A DNA stretch of 64,000 nt. It comes from Dactylosporangium aurantiacum (GTDB lineage Bacteria; Actinomycetota; Actinomycetes; Mycobacteriales; Micromonosporaceae). The stretch spans positions 59,308 through 123,307 of the forward strand of contig NZ_JNYJ01000041.1 of NCBI RefSeq assembly GCF_000716715.1, in the 5' to 3' direction. How positions within the stretch are numbered: position 1 is the first letter of the stretch; the number at the start of each line of letters is the position of its first letter. Both the position numbers and the translations under genes were made by a program. The notes under the pieces were generated by a model that worked only from the letters and a program-made list of their open reading frames with translations, was not told the origin of the DNA and did not search any database. Positions 38,123 through 46,496 of this stretch are shown here, piece after piece.

Positions 38123-38814
38123 ATGGATCCGCTGATCCGCACCGCCCGCGTCACCGGCCTGCTCTATCTCGGCCTCGCCGGCACCGGCGGGCTCGGGTTC
38201 CTGCTCGTGCGCTCGCGGCTGTTCGTCGACGGCGACCCGGCCGCGACCCTGGCCAACCTGGTGGCGCACCAGCCCCTCGCCCGCGCCGGCGTGGCCCTGG
38301 AGCTGCTCGTCGTGCTCACCCAGGCCCTGCCGCGGTCTGGTTCCACCGGCTGTTCCGCACCGCGCACGAGGCGGCCGCGGCCGGCATCGCCGCGTTCGGC
38401 CTCGTCAACGCGGCGCTGATCCTGGGCAGCGCGGCGCTGCTCGGGGCGGCGGCACAGCTGGCCCGCGACCCGTTCGGCGACGCGGCGTCGCTCGTGCAGC
38501 TGCTGTACGTGGTGAGCGGCGGCCTCTGGAGCGCCGGCGGGATCTTCTTCGGCCTGTGGCTGATCCCGATGGGCTGGTGCGTGCTGCGCTCGGGGTGGAT
38601 GCCGCGCGCGCTCGGCTGGATCCTGGTGGGCGGCGGCGTCGGGTACGTGCTCGACACGTTCGTCGGGTACCTCGCGCCAGGGCTGGCCGCCGCCGCGGAC
38701 GTGCTGGTGGTGCCGGCCACCGCCGGCGAGCTGTGGATGATCGGCCACCTGCTGGTCCGCGGCGTGCGCCGACCGGCTCCACAGCCCGCCCCGCAGCCCG
38801 CTCGTCAGCTGTAG
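38123..38814 (+). pseudogene. DUF4386 membrane protein gene with a frameshift
   Basis: The ATG at 38123 (AAGGA seven bases upstream) opens a frame with two DUF4386-like membrane helices (TARVTGLLYLGLAGTGGLG, RAGVALELLVVLTQAL) up to 38329. The reading then moves to the next frame, where AVWFHRLFRTAHEAAAAGIAAFGLVNAALILG and further helices continue to a TAG at 38812. At 38330-38331 two bases replace an expected codon, consistent with loss of one base. If real, the protein is truncated after about 70 useful residues; a sequencing error would restore a protein of about 230 residues. Confidence 0.8.
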
Positions 38815-38821
38815 TCGACCG

Positions 38822-38845
38822 AAAAGCCGCCGCCCCGGCGGCGGC
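38822..38845 (-). terminator. Rho-independent terminator of the cyd operon
   Basis: On the minus strand a GCCGCCGCC/GGCGGCGGC stem with a tight loop is followed by TTTTC, 17 bases after the CydDC stop. This is the only hairpin in the window with a clear T-run. It also separates cydDC from the convergent DUF4386 gene. Confidence 0.72.
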
Positions 38846-38862
38846 ACGGTTCCGGGCGGTTG

Positions 38863-41800
38863 TCAGGCCGGGACGGCGGCGGGTGCGAGGCGGCCGCCGG
38901 CGAGGTCGTAGACGGCGTCGACGTGCCCGAGGCCGTCGCGGCGGTGGGTGAGCAGCAGCACCGCGCGGCCGCTCGCGGCGGTGAGCAGGTCGGTCATGAG
39001 CGCGGCCGCCTCCTGCTCGTCGAGGCCCTCGGTCGGCTCGTCGAGGATCAGCAGCGCCGGGTCGGCGAGCAGCGCGCGGGCCATCGCGAGGCGGCGGCGC
39101 TGCCCGCCGGAGATGGTGGTGCCGCCCTCGCCGAGCCAGGTGTCCAGGCCGTCGGGCAGGGCGGCCAGCCACGGACCGAGGTGGGCGCGGGCGAGCGCGG
39201 CGCGCAGGTCGGCGTCGGTGGCCTCGGGCCGGGCCAGGGCCAGGTTCTGCCGGACGGTGGTCGCGAACACGTGGTCCGCGGCGTCACCGACGAGGCCGAC
39301 CGTGCGGCGCAGCACAGGGTCGGGCAGGTCCCGCAGGTCGGTGCCGCCGAGCATGACCCGGCCGTCGCGCGGGTCCAGCATCCGCACCAGCACGGCCGCG
39401 AGGGTCGACTTGCCGCTGCCGGACGCGCCGAGCACCGCGACCCGCCGCCCCGGTGGCAGCTCCAGCTCGAGGCCGTCGAGGGCCGCCGGCCGCCGCGGGT
39501 CCCAGCCCGCGCGCAGCCCTTCGACCGACACCGTGACCGCTCCGTCCACTGTGGATGCGGCTGCCGTACCGCCCACCGCCGCCGCCCTCGACGGCGCGGC
39601 CGGGCACGGCTGCGCGGCGATCGCGGCGAGGCGGCGGCGGGCCCCGGCCGCGGCGCGCCGGGCGACGGCGGCGGCGGGCAGGGCCAGCAGGGGCTCGGCG
39701 AGAGCGACCGCGCCGAGCAGCAGGATCCCGGCGGTCTCGGCCGGGTGCCGGCCGCCGGCGACGGCGAGTGCGGTGCCGGCGACGGCCACGCCGCAGCCGA
39801 GCTGGGCCAGGGCCGCCGCGGCGCCCGCCGTGGTCGCGGCGCCGGACTCCAGGCGGGACAGGGCGCGGCTGCGCCGGTCCGGCACGGCGAGCGCGGCCGT
39901 GGTGTCGCGCACCGCGAGGTCCTCGACGCCGTCGACGGTCTCGACGACGGCGTCGCGCAGCTGGGCGCGGGCCCGGCCGGTGGCGGCGTCGGTCCGGTCC
40001 GCGTGGCGGGCGGCCAGCCACGGCGCGACCCCGCCGGCGACGGCGGCGCCCGCGGCGAGGGCGGCGGCGACCGGCGGCGAGACGGCACAGGCCGCGGCGA
40101 CGGCGACGGCGACGGCGGTGGCGCCCCACGCGGCGTACGCGGGCAGCCTCCCCCGCAGCACCCCGTCGACCCGGCCGTCCACGTCGTCGACGACCCTGGT
40201 GAGCAGGTCGCCACGGCGGTGCAGGGCCGGGCCGGGCACCCGCGGCACCAGGTGGGCGTACACCTCGGCCCGCCACGCCGCGAGCCGGGCGAACGCGACC
40301 TCGTGCGAGACGAGCCGTTCGAGGTACCGCAGCAACGGCCGGGCGACGGCGCTGCCGCGCACGAGCACGACGGCCGCGGACAGGGTCAGCACCGGCGGCA
40401 GCGCGGCGGCGCGGACGATCAGCCACGTCGCGGCGCCGGTGAGGGTGATGCCGGCCAGCCACGACGCCGCGCCGAGCACGACCGCCGTGACCGGCCGCCG
40501 CCCGGCGGCCCGCGCCCAGCCCGGCCCGCCGCCCGCCGGCGTGGGGTCGGGCTCGGACGCGGACATGGGGGCCGGCGCCGGCGGGCCGGCGGTGGCGGCG
40601 GGCTGCGGGGTGACGAAGGCGGTGCGGTCGGCGACCGGCGGGGTGAGCAGGACGGTGCGGTCGGCGACCGGCGGCGGGGTGAGCAGGACGGTGCGGTCGG
40701 CGACCGGCGGCGGGGTGAGCAGGACGGTGCGGGCCCGCAGCTCGGCGATGACGAGGCGTTCGGCGGCCGCGTCCAGGTGCGCGGTCGGCTCGTCCAGCAG
40801 CACGACCGCCGGGCCGGCGGCGGCCTGCCGCAGCAGCCGGGCCAGGGCGAGCCGCTGCCGCTGCCCGGACGAGAGGCCCTGGCCGCGTTCGCCGAGCGGG
40901 CTCCGCAGCCCGTCCGGCATGGCGAGGACCTCCGCGTCGAGCCCGACGGTCCGCAGCGCGGCGAGCAGCTCGCCGTCGCCCGGGCGGTCCTCACCGTCGA
41001 GGGTGAGCGCCCCGGCCACGGTCCGCGCGTGCGGCAGCGTCGGCTCCTGCGGCAGGTACAGGGGGCGGCCGCCGGCCTCGAACGTGCCGGCGAGCACCGG
41101 CTGCAGCCCGGCCAGGACCCGCAGCGTGGTGGTCTTGCCCGCCCCGGACGGCCCGCGCAGCGCGACGAGCTCTCCACCGTGGACGCTGAGCGACGGCAGG
41201 GACAGCGCGTCGACGGCGGCGCCGGGGTGCCGCACCCGCAGCCCGGCCGCCACGACGCCCACGGCCGCACCCGGCGCCGGAGCGCCGGCGCCGGCCGGGG
41301 CGAGGATCTCGTCGACGTCGGCGATGACGGCGCCCGCGTCGGCGCTGGCGTGGAAGCGGGCCGCGACCTCGCGCAGCGGGCGGTACGCCTCCGGGGCCAG
41401 CAGGATGACCAGCAGCGCCGGGGCGAGGTCGAGCCGGCCGGCGGCGACCCGCAGCCCCGCCTCGACGGCGACGAGGCCGACGGACAGCGTGCCGACCAGG
41501 TCGAGCGCGGTCGAGGAGAGGAACGCGACCCGCAGCACCCGCACGGTCGCGGCCCGGTGCCCGTCGGTCATCCGGCGCACCGCGGCGATCTGGCGCTCGG
41601 CGCGGCCGTACAGGCGCAGCGTCGCGATGCCGCGCACGGCGTCGAGGAAATGTCCGGCCAGGCGCGCGCCGGCCTGCCAGCGGTCCTGGGCGCGCCGCTG
41701 GGTGGCCCAGCCGATGAGGGCGCCGAGCAGCGGCACGAGCGGCAGCGTGACCAGCACGATGACGGCCGAGGCCGGGTCGACGACGAGCATGGTGGCCACC

Positions 41801-42252
41801 ACGAGCGGCGGCAGCGCCACCCCGAGGACGAGCGACGGCAGGTATCCGCTGAACCACGGCCGCAGCGCGTCGAGGCCGCCGCCGAGGACGGCGACGAGCC
41901 GGCCGGTGCCGTACCCGGCGACCCAGGCGGGTCCGCGGCGCAGCGCGGCGTGCAGCACCGAGCGGCGCAGCTCGTCGGTGACCCTGGCGGCGGTGCGCTG
42001 CCCGGCCACCTGCTCGGCCCAGGTGAGCGCGGCCCGGGCGGCGTACACCGCGGCGAGCGCGGCCAGCGGCCAGGCACCGACGGTGCGGGGGCCCGGGCCG
42101 GCCAGGGTGCCGACGATCCCGGTGAGGATCACCGCGAGCACCACCGTCGCGGCGGCCTGGGCGGCGCCGATCGCGGCGAGCACGGCGATCCCGGCGCGGC
42201 TGGTCCGCGCGTGCCGCAACAACCGCGGGTCCACCGGTCCCCGCGCGCTCAC
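38863..42252 (-). CDS. cydDC: CydDC fusion: heterodimer-type ABC transporter for cytochrome bd assembly
   Basis: A protein of about 1129 residues in which CydD-like and CydC-like halves are fused. Each half has a six-helix exporter domain and an ATPase domain. NBD1 has Walker A GPSGAGKTT, signature LSSGQRQR and Walker B VVLLDEPTAHLD. NBD2 has GASGSGKST, ISGGQRRR and LLILDEPTEGLD with an H-loop His in LLLTHRRD. In NBD1 the H-loop His is missing and the region is a tandem duplication (40621-40725). In other bacteria CydDC is needed to assemble bd oxidase. GTG 42252 is preferred for its GGAGGTGG site, but an identical site and GTG lie 33 bases upstream in frame. Confidence 0.93.
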   Translation of the reverse strand: MSARGPVDPRLLRHARTSRAGIAVLAAIGAAQAAATVVLAVILTGIVGTLAGPGPRTVGAWPLAALAAVYAARAALTWAEQVAGQRTAARVTDELRRSVLHAALRRGPAWVAGYGTGRLVAVLGGGLDALRPWFSGYLPSLVLGVALPPLVVATMLVVDPASAVIVLVTLPLVPLLGALIGWATQRRAQDRWQAGARLAGHFLDAVRGIATLRLYGRAERQIAAVRRMTDGHRAATVRVLRVAFLSSTALDLVGTLSVGLVAVEAGLRVAAGRLDLAPALLVILLAPEAYRPLREVAARFHASADAGAVIADVDEILAPAGAGAPAPGAAVGVVAAGLRVRHPGAAVDALSLPSLSVHGGELVALRGPSGAGKTTTLRVLAGLQPVLAGTFEAGGRPLYLPQEPTLPHARTVAGALTLDGEDRPGDGELLAALRTVGLDAEVLAMPDGLRSPLGERGQGLSSGQRQRLALARLLRQAAAGPAVVLLDEPTAHLDAAAERLVIAELRARTVLLTPPPVADRTVLLTPPPVADRTVLLTPPVADRTAFVTPQPAATAGPPAPAPMSASEPDPTPAGGGPGWARAAGRRPVTAVVLGAASWLAGITLTGAATWLIVRAAALPPVLTLSAAVVLVRGSAVARPLLRYLERLVSHEVAFARLAAWRAEVYAHLVPRVPGPALHRRGDLLTRVVDDVDGRVDGVLRGRLPAYAAWGATAVAVAVAAACAVSPPVAAALAAGAAVAGGVAPWLAARHADRTDAATGRARAQLRDAVVETVDGVEDLAVRDTTAALAVPDRRSRALSRLESGAATTAGAAAALAQLGCGVAVAGTALAVAGGRHPAETAGILLLGAVALAEPLLALPAAAVARRAAAGARRRLAAIAAQPCPAAPSRAAAVGGTAAASTVDGAVTVSVEGLRAGWDPRRPAALDGLELELPPGRRVAVLGASGSGKSTLAAVLVRMLDPRDGRVMLGGTDLRDLPDPVLRRTVGLVGDAADHVFATTVRQNLALARPEATDADLRAALARAHLGPWLAALPDGLDTWLGEGGTTISGGQRRRLAMARALLADPALLILDEPTEGLDEQEAAALMTDLLTAASGRAVLLLTHRRDGLGHVDAVYDLAGGRLAPAAVPA
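40621..40725 (-). repeat. In-frame tandem repeat (33 + 36 + 36 bp) in the CydD ATPase H-loop region
   Basis: Three near-identical copies at 40621-40653, 40654-40689 and 40690-40725 encode RTVLLTPPPVAD twice and RTVLLTPPVAD once. CydD proteins normally have a T-H-R-P motif here, with the catalytic switch His. The copies all read TPP, so no His remains. Confidence 0.93.
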
Positions 42253-42310
42253 GACGCCACCTCCGCTACGCTCCGGCCCGCTCACGACGCCACCTCCGCT
42301 ACGCTCCGGC
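42247..42310 (-). repeat. 33-bp direct repeat duplicating the CydDC ribosome site and GTG start
   Basis: Copies at 42247-42277 and 42280-42310 are identical over 31 bases and each contains GGAGGTGGCGTCGTGAGC on the minus strand. Both GTG codons (42285 and 42252) are in the same frame because the period is 11 codons. A third, imperfect copy (GTGAGCGGGCCGGAGCG plus CAGCGGAGG) overlaps the end of cydB near 42346-42377. Confidence 0.9.
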
Positions 42311-42313
42311 GCC

Positions 42314-42347
42314 GCCGCGAGCCAACACTGAGCCCATGGCTCGCGGC
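42314..42347 (-). other. Hairpin in the cydB-cydDC gap
   Basis: A perfect 10-bp stem (GCCGCGAGCC / GGCTCGCGGC) with a 14-base loop lies between cydB and the duplicated CydDC start. No T-run follows, so partial attenuation or mRNA processing between the oxidase genes and the transporter gene is more likely than full termination. Confidence 0.65.
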
Positions 42348-42370
42348 TCCTCCGCTGCGCTCCGGCCCGC

Positions 42371-43387
42371 TCACGAGGCGACCCGTTCGCTGGCGACCCG
42401 GTTGCGGAACACGCGGTACGACCACGCCTGGTACACCAGCACCCCGGGCAGCACCACGACGCCGGCGAGGCTGAGCAGCCGCAGCGCGGAGCCGGTCGCG
42501 GCGGCGTCGCGCATGGTGAGCGAGAACGCGCCCGACACGGTGCTGGGCAGCACGACGTCGCCGTTGGCGGTGAGGGCGGCCACGACGGCCCCGGCGACGG
42601 CGGCGGCGGTCAGCGCGAACGCCGCCGCCTCCCACCGCGTGCCCGGCCGGCGGGTCAGCACGGCCAGCCCGGCGAGGAACAGCGCGGCGACGGAGGCGAC
42701 GGCGGCGGTGCCGGTCGCCCCGGCGAGGGCCGCGCCGCCGGCGGCGAGGAGCGCGGCGGCCGCGGCGGCCAGGGAGACCCGGCGGGCCAGCAGCGCGGCC
42801 CGGCGGCGCACCGGGCCGGTGGTGCGCAGCGCCAGGAACGTCGCGCCGAGCAGCACCGCGGCGGTCAGGGCGAGCAGCGCGCCCAGGGCGGCGGCCGGGG
42901 TGAGCACCGGCGCGAGGGTGCGGCCGAGCCCACCGCCGGTGACCTCGCCGCCCGCGCCGAGGGCGAGGCCGCGCACGAAGACGGTCAGCACGGCGCCCCA
43001 CAGCAGCACGACCCCGGCGGAGCAGGCGGCGAGGGCCGCGTCGCAGCGGCGGCGCCAGCGCGGGTCGTCGTGCTTGCCGCGGAACTCCAGGGCCACGCCG
43101 CGCCCGGCGAGCAGCAGCAGGATCGCCACCATCGGCAGGTACAGACCGGACAGCAGGGCCGCGTACCAGCCGGGGAAGGCGGCGAAGGTGACGCCGATCG
43201 CGGCGACGAGCCACACCTCGTTGCCGTCCCAGAACGGGCCGATGGTGCGCACCGCGGCGGCGCGTTCGTGCTCGTCCCGGCCGAGCATTGGGCTGAGCAG
43301 GCCGACGCCGAAGTCGAAGCCCTCCAGGACGAAGAACAGCACCCAGCAGAGCACGACGAGGGCGTACCAGATGACGACGAGATCCAT
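42371..43387 (-). CDS. cydB: Cytochrome bd ubiquinol/menaquinol oxidase subunit II
   Basis: A 338-residue integral membrane subunit with about eight to nine helices. It opens with MDLVVIWYALVVLCWVLFFVLEGFDFG, the CydB hallmark, and contains GPFWDGNEVWLVAAIG. It pairs with CydA. The start is 10 bases after the CydA stop with GAGGAG upstream. The C-terminal RVFRNRVASERVAS tail overlaps an imperfect copy of the repeat described at 42247. Confidence 0.96.
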   Translation of the reverse strand: MDLVVIWYALVVLCWVLFFVLEGFDFGVGLLSPMLGRDEHERAAAVRTIGPFWDGNEVWLVAAIGVTFAAFPGWYAALLSGLYLPMVAILLLLAGRGVALEFRGKHDDPRWRRRCDAALAACSAGVVLLWGAVLTVFVRGLALGAGGEVTGGGLGRTLAPVLTPAAALGALLALTAAVLLGATFLALRTTGPVRRRAALLARRVSLAAAAAALLAAGGAALAGATGTAAVASVAALFLAGLAVLTRRPGTRWEAAAFALTAAAVAGAVVAALTANGDVVLPSTVSGAFSLTMRDAAATGSALRLLSLAGVVVLPGVLVYQAWSYRVFRNRVASERVAS

Positions 43388-43397
43388 GTCGGGCTCC

Positions 43398-44801
43398 TCA
43401 GTAGCTCAGGGCCGGTTCGGCGGCGGCTTCATCGGCCTGGCGGGGGCGGTCGAGCGGGCGGCGCGCGAGGTGGCGCACCAGGCGCAGCCAGACGACGGCG
43501 AGGATGCCGTAGACGGCCGCGAAGCCGAGCAGGGACGCCAGGACCTCGCCGCTGGTGAGGCCCGGGGAGATGCCGTCGGCGACCTTCGACAGGCCGAACG
43601 CGATCCACGGCTGCCGGGCGGTCTCGGTGAAGATCCAGCCGAGGCTGTTCGCGGCGGCCGGCAGCAGCGGCAGCAGCGGCGCGGCCCGCACGATCCACCC
43701 GTCGGGGCGCCGGCCGCGGCGGGTGCGCCACAGGTAGACGGCGGCGAACAGCATGGCGAGCATGCCGGCGCCGATCATCGCGCGGAACGTCCAGAACGCC
43801 ACCGGGACCATCGGGATGTAGCTGCCGGCACCGTACGCGGCGCTGTACTGCGCCTGCAGGTCGTCGATGCCGGCGACGGTCGCGTTCGGGTCGCCGTAGG
43901 CGAGGATCGACAGCAGGTGCGGGATCTCGATGCTGAGGAACGGCTCGCCGCCGTCGGGGCCGCCGACCGCGAAGACGGAGAACGGCGCGCCGGTCGTGGT
44001 GGAGTACAGGGCCTCGGCGGCGGCCATCTTCATCGGCTGCACCTGGGTGATGACCTTGCCGAGGTGGTCGCCGGTGACGGCGGTGAGGGCGCCGCCGGCC
44101 ACGGTCATCCAGGCGCCGACCCTGGCGAGGGTGCCGAAGGCGGCGGCGTCACCGTCCGCGGGGCCCCGGCGCGGCCAGGCGCGCCACACGCCGACGGCGA
44201 GCAGCAGCGCGCCGCCGACCATCACGGCGCCGGCCATGGTGTGCGGAAACGCGGCGAGGTTGACCTCGTTGAGCAGCAGCTCGCGGAAGCTGGTGAGGTG
44301 GGCGCGGCCGGTGACCGGGTCCAGCTCGTAGGCGACCGGGTGCTGCATGAACGAGTTCGCGGCCAGGATGATGAACGCCGACAGCAGCGTGCCGACCGCG
44401 ACCACGACGATGGTTGTGAGGTGGACCCGGCGGGACAGCCGGTCCCAGCCGAAGTACCACAGCGCCAGGAACGTCGCCTCGAGGAAGAACGCGAGCATGC
44501 CCTCGATGGCGAGGGTGGGGCCGAACACGTCGCCGTAGAAGCGGGCGAAGCCGCTCCAGGCCAGGCCGAACTGGAACTCCTGGACCAGGCCGGTGACCAC
44601 GCCGACGGCGAAGGTGACGATGAGCAGCTTGCCCACGAGCAGCGTCAGCTGCCGGTACCGGTCCTGGCCGGTGCGCAGCCAGGCGATCTGCAGCCCGGCG
44701 GTGGCCGCGGACAGGCTGATCGACAGCGGCACGAACAGGTAGTGGTAGATCGTGACGACGGCGAACTGCAGCCGGGTCAGGTCGAGCACGTCGAGTCCCA
44801 T
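43398..44801 (-). CDS. cydA: Cytochrome bd oxidase subunit I
   Basis: A 467-residue haem-bearing subunit. It contains LDLTRLQFAVVTIYHYLFVPL with the haem-ligand His near the N-terminus. FGLAWSGFARFYGDVFGPTLAIEG and GWIFTETARQPW follow. The Q-loop is short, as in the S-type enzymes. It oxidises menaquinol and reduces oxygen to water with high affinity, so it is expected when oxygen is scarce. The start has GGGGGAG upstream. A BlaI-type palindrome overlaps its promoter region. Confidence 0.96.
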   Translation of the reverse strand: MGLDVLDLTRLQFAVVTIYHYLFVPLSISLSAATAGLQIAWLRTGQDRYRQLTLLVGKLLIVTFAVGVVTGLVQEFQFGLAWSGFARFYGDVFGPTLAIEGMLAFFLEATFLALWYFGWDRLSRRVHLTTIVVVAVGTLLSAFIILAANSFMQHPVAYELDPVTGRAHLTSFRELLLNEVNLAAFPHTMAGAVMVGGALLLAVGVWRAWPRRGPADGDAAAFGTLARVGAWMTVAGGALTAVTGDHLGKVITQVQPMKMAAAEALYSTTTGAPFSVFAVGGPDGGEPFLSIEIPHLLSILAYGDPNATVAGIDDLQAQYSAAYGAGSYIPMVPVAFWTFRAMIGAGMLAMLFAAVYLWRTRRGRRPDGWIVRAAPLLPLLPAAANSLGWIFTETARQPWIAFGLSKVADGISPGLTSGEVLASLLGFAAVYGILAVVWLRLVRHLARRPLDRPRQADEAAAEPALSY

Positions 44802-44824
44802 GCGACTCCCCCTCTACGACACTT

Positions 44825-44840
44825 CGTAGTAGATACTACG
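44825..44840. promoter_or_regulatory. BlaI-type operator between cydA and the BlaI gene
   Basis: CGTAGTAGATACTACG has 7-base arms (CGTAGTA / TACTACG) around GA, like the TACTACA-type operators bound by BlaI/MecI repressors. Related half-sites (TACGACACTTCGTA just left, GTAGTACGACG at 44845) flank it. It lies 24 bases ahead of cydA and 45 ahead of the regulator gene. Confidence 0.75.
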
Positions 44841-44884
44841 ACCTGTAGTACGACGTGCGCCGTAATCCGGATTACACTTGGGGC

Positions 44885-45253
44885 ATGGCCGGACTGGGAG
44901 ATCTTGAGCGCGAGGTGATGGCGCGCCTGTGGGACGCCGGCGAGCCGCTGACGGTCCGGCAGGTGCACGAGCGGCTCGACCCGGACCGGGGCCTGGCCTA
45001 CACCACCGTGATGACCGTGCTGGACCGCCTCGCCAAGAAGGGCGTGGTCACCCAGCAGAAGGCGGACCGCGCCTACCGGTACGCGGCGGCCCAGACCCGC
45101 GAGGAGATGACCGCGGCGCTCATGCTCGACGCGCTCAGCGCCGCCCCGGACGGCGCGGCCCGCGACGCCGCCCTGGCCCACTTCGTCGGCCGGGTCGGCC
45201 CGGCCGGCGCCGCCGCGCTCGCCGCCGCGCTGAAGGCCGCCGAGGGCCGGTGA
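44885..45253 (+). CDS. blaI: BlaI/MecI-family transcriptional repressor
   Basis: A 122-residue winged-helix repressor of the BlaI/MecI/CopY type. The recognition region is LTVRQVHERLDPDRGLAYTTVMTVLDRLAKKGVV, and the helical C-terminus would dimerise. ATG 44885 is the family start; an upstream ATG adds 10 residues without support. Its stop overlaps the GTG of the protease gene (GTGA). The divergent cydA gene and the palindrome between them make cytochrome bd its likely target, with itself. Confidence 0.92.
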   Translation: MAGLGDLEREVMARLWDAGEPLTVRQVHERLDPDRGLAYTTVMTVLDRLAKKGVVTQQKADRAYRYAAAQTREEMTAALMLDALSAAPDGAARDAALAHFVGRVGPAGAAALAAALKAAEGR

Positions 45254-46188
45254 CCGCGCTCCTGCTAGGGGCGCTCGGCCTCACCCTGTCGCTGGTCGTG
45301 CCCGGCCCCCTCGCACGGGCGCGCTGGACGGCCCGGGCGCCGGGGGCCACCGTCGCGCTGTGGCAGTCGGTCACCCTGGCCGCGGTGCTGTGCGCCCTCG
45401 GCGTCGTGCTCGCCGGCCCCGAGGAGCTGGTGCGGGCGCGCGGCGCCGACCAGACCCTGGCCGTGGCGGCGCTCGTCGCGGCCCTGGCGGTGGCCGGCGT
45501 CATCGTCGTGCGGCTGCTGGTGTCGGTCGGCCTGGTGGCGTACCGGTCCAGGGTCCGCCGGGCCCGGCACCGCCTCATCGCCGACCTGCTCGACCGGGCC
45601 GAGGAGCACGCGTCCTTCGACGCCGAGGTGCCCGCCGGCGCGCTGCGAGTCCTCGACGGCGGGCTGCCGTTCGCGTACTGCGTGCCGGGCCGCTCGCCGC
45701 GCATCGTGCTGAGCCAGGGCACGCTGCGGGTGCTGGACCCGCCGCAGGTGACCGCGGTGCTCGCGCACGAGCGGGCGCACCTGCGGGCCCGCCACGACGT
45801 GGTGATGGAGTCCTTCACCGCCTTCTACCGGGCGGTGCCGGCCCCGCTGCGCAGCCGCGCCCCGCTCGACGCCGTGCACCTGCTGCTGGAGGCCCTGGCC
45901 GACGACGCGGCCCGCCGGCGGCACGGCACCGAGCCGCTGCGGGAGGCGCTGCGGGCGCTCGGCGGCCCCGTCGGCGCCCCGGCCGGCGACCTGGAGCTCG
46001 ACGGCGACGGCCGGGACACCGAGCGGGAGCGCCGGTGGCGGCTGGACCGGCTGGCGCCGGACGCGCCGGGCACCGACGGGCGGCTCAGCGCGGCCGTCTA
46101 CGCCCTCGCCGCCGCGATCCTCGTGCTGCCCACGGTGCTGCTCGTGGTGCCCTGGCTCGGCCAGGCGCTGCGCACCTGGCCGCTGTGA
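45250..46188 (+). CDS. M56 (BlaR1-like) membrane metalloprotease
   Basis: A 312-residue membrane protein with helices at the N-terminus (about 1-20, 35-55, 75-100) and near the C-terminus (about 285-305). It has a cytoplasmic zinc-protease domain with HERAH in VLAHERAHLRARHD. There is no penicillin-binding sensor domain, so it is not a beta-lactam receptor. As in other BlaI-M56 pairs it may cleave the adjacent repressor in response to an unknown membrane or respiratory signal. Confidence 0.9.
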   Translation: MTALLLGALGLTLSLVVPGPLARARWTARAPGATVALWQSVTLAAVLCALGVVLAGPEELVRARGADQTLAVAALVAALAVAGVIVVRLLVSVGLVAYRSRVRRARHRLIADLLDRAEEHASFDAEVPAGALRVLDGGLPFAYCVPGRSPRIVLSQGTLRVLDPPQVTAVLAHERAHLRARHDVVMESFTAFYRAVPAPLRSRAPLDAVHLLLEALADDAARRRHGTEPLREALRALGGPVGAPAGDLELDGDGRDTERERRWRLDRLAPDAPGTDGRLSAAVYALAAAILVLPTVLLVVPWLGQALRTWPL

Positions 46189-46192
46189 ACGC

Positions 46193-46480
46193 TCAGACCG
46201 CGACGGTCAGCCGGATCGTGACGGTGTCGCCGAGGTCGATCTCCTCGGCCCGGCGCACCCGGTCCTTGAGCGGCACGACGTAGCCGCCGTCCTTGGGGAA
46301 CAGCGACGTCGTCCACCGGGTGCCGCCGATGCGCGCCGCGACCGGGATCATGCCCCAGCCGTAGGTGACCAGCGCCGCGGCGGCCCGCAGCGCCGCGCAC
46401 TCGTCGGCGGGCACGGTCACGAAGTGGAAGGGTGACGGGCCGCGCCAGAACCACACCTCGCCGCTGAACTCCAGGTCCAC
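46193..46480 (-). CDS. DUF1905 protein
   Basis: A 95-residue protein matching DUF1905. MDLEFSGEVWFWRGPSPFHFVTVP opens the barrel, and RIGGTRWTTSLFPKDGGYVVPLKDRVR is the conserved middle. Its biochemical role is not known. It starts 16 bases after the Crp-type regulator stop, so the two are probably co-transcribed. It ends four bases from the convergent protease gene. Confidence 0.88.
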   Translation of the reverse strand: MDLEFSGEVWFWRGPSPFHFVTVPADECAALRAAAALVTYGWGMIPVAARIGGTRWTTSLFPKDGGYVVPLKDRVRRAEEIDLGDTVTIRLTVAV

Positions 46481-46496
46481 CGGACCACAGTAGGGC

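Noticed and set aside
36538..38814. A 758-codon plus-strand frame over the aldo/keto reductase and TetR genes
   Set aside because: Only its last ~160 codons are real, being the second half of the frameshifted DUF4386 gene; the rest is antisense.
38860..42474. Long plus-strand frames over cydDC
   Set aside because: Low-complexity shadows of a minus-strand gene with clear transporter motifs.
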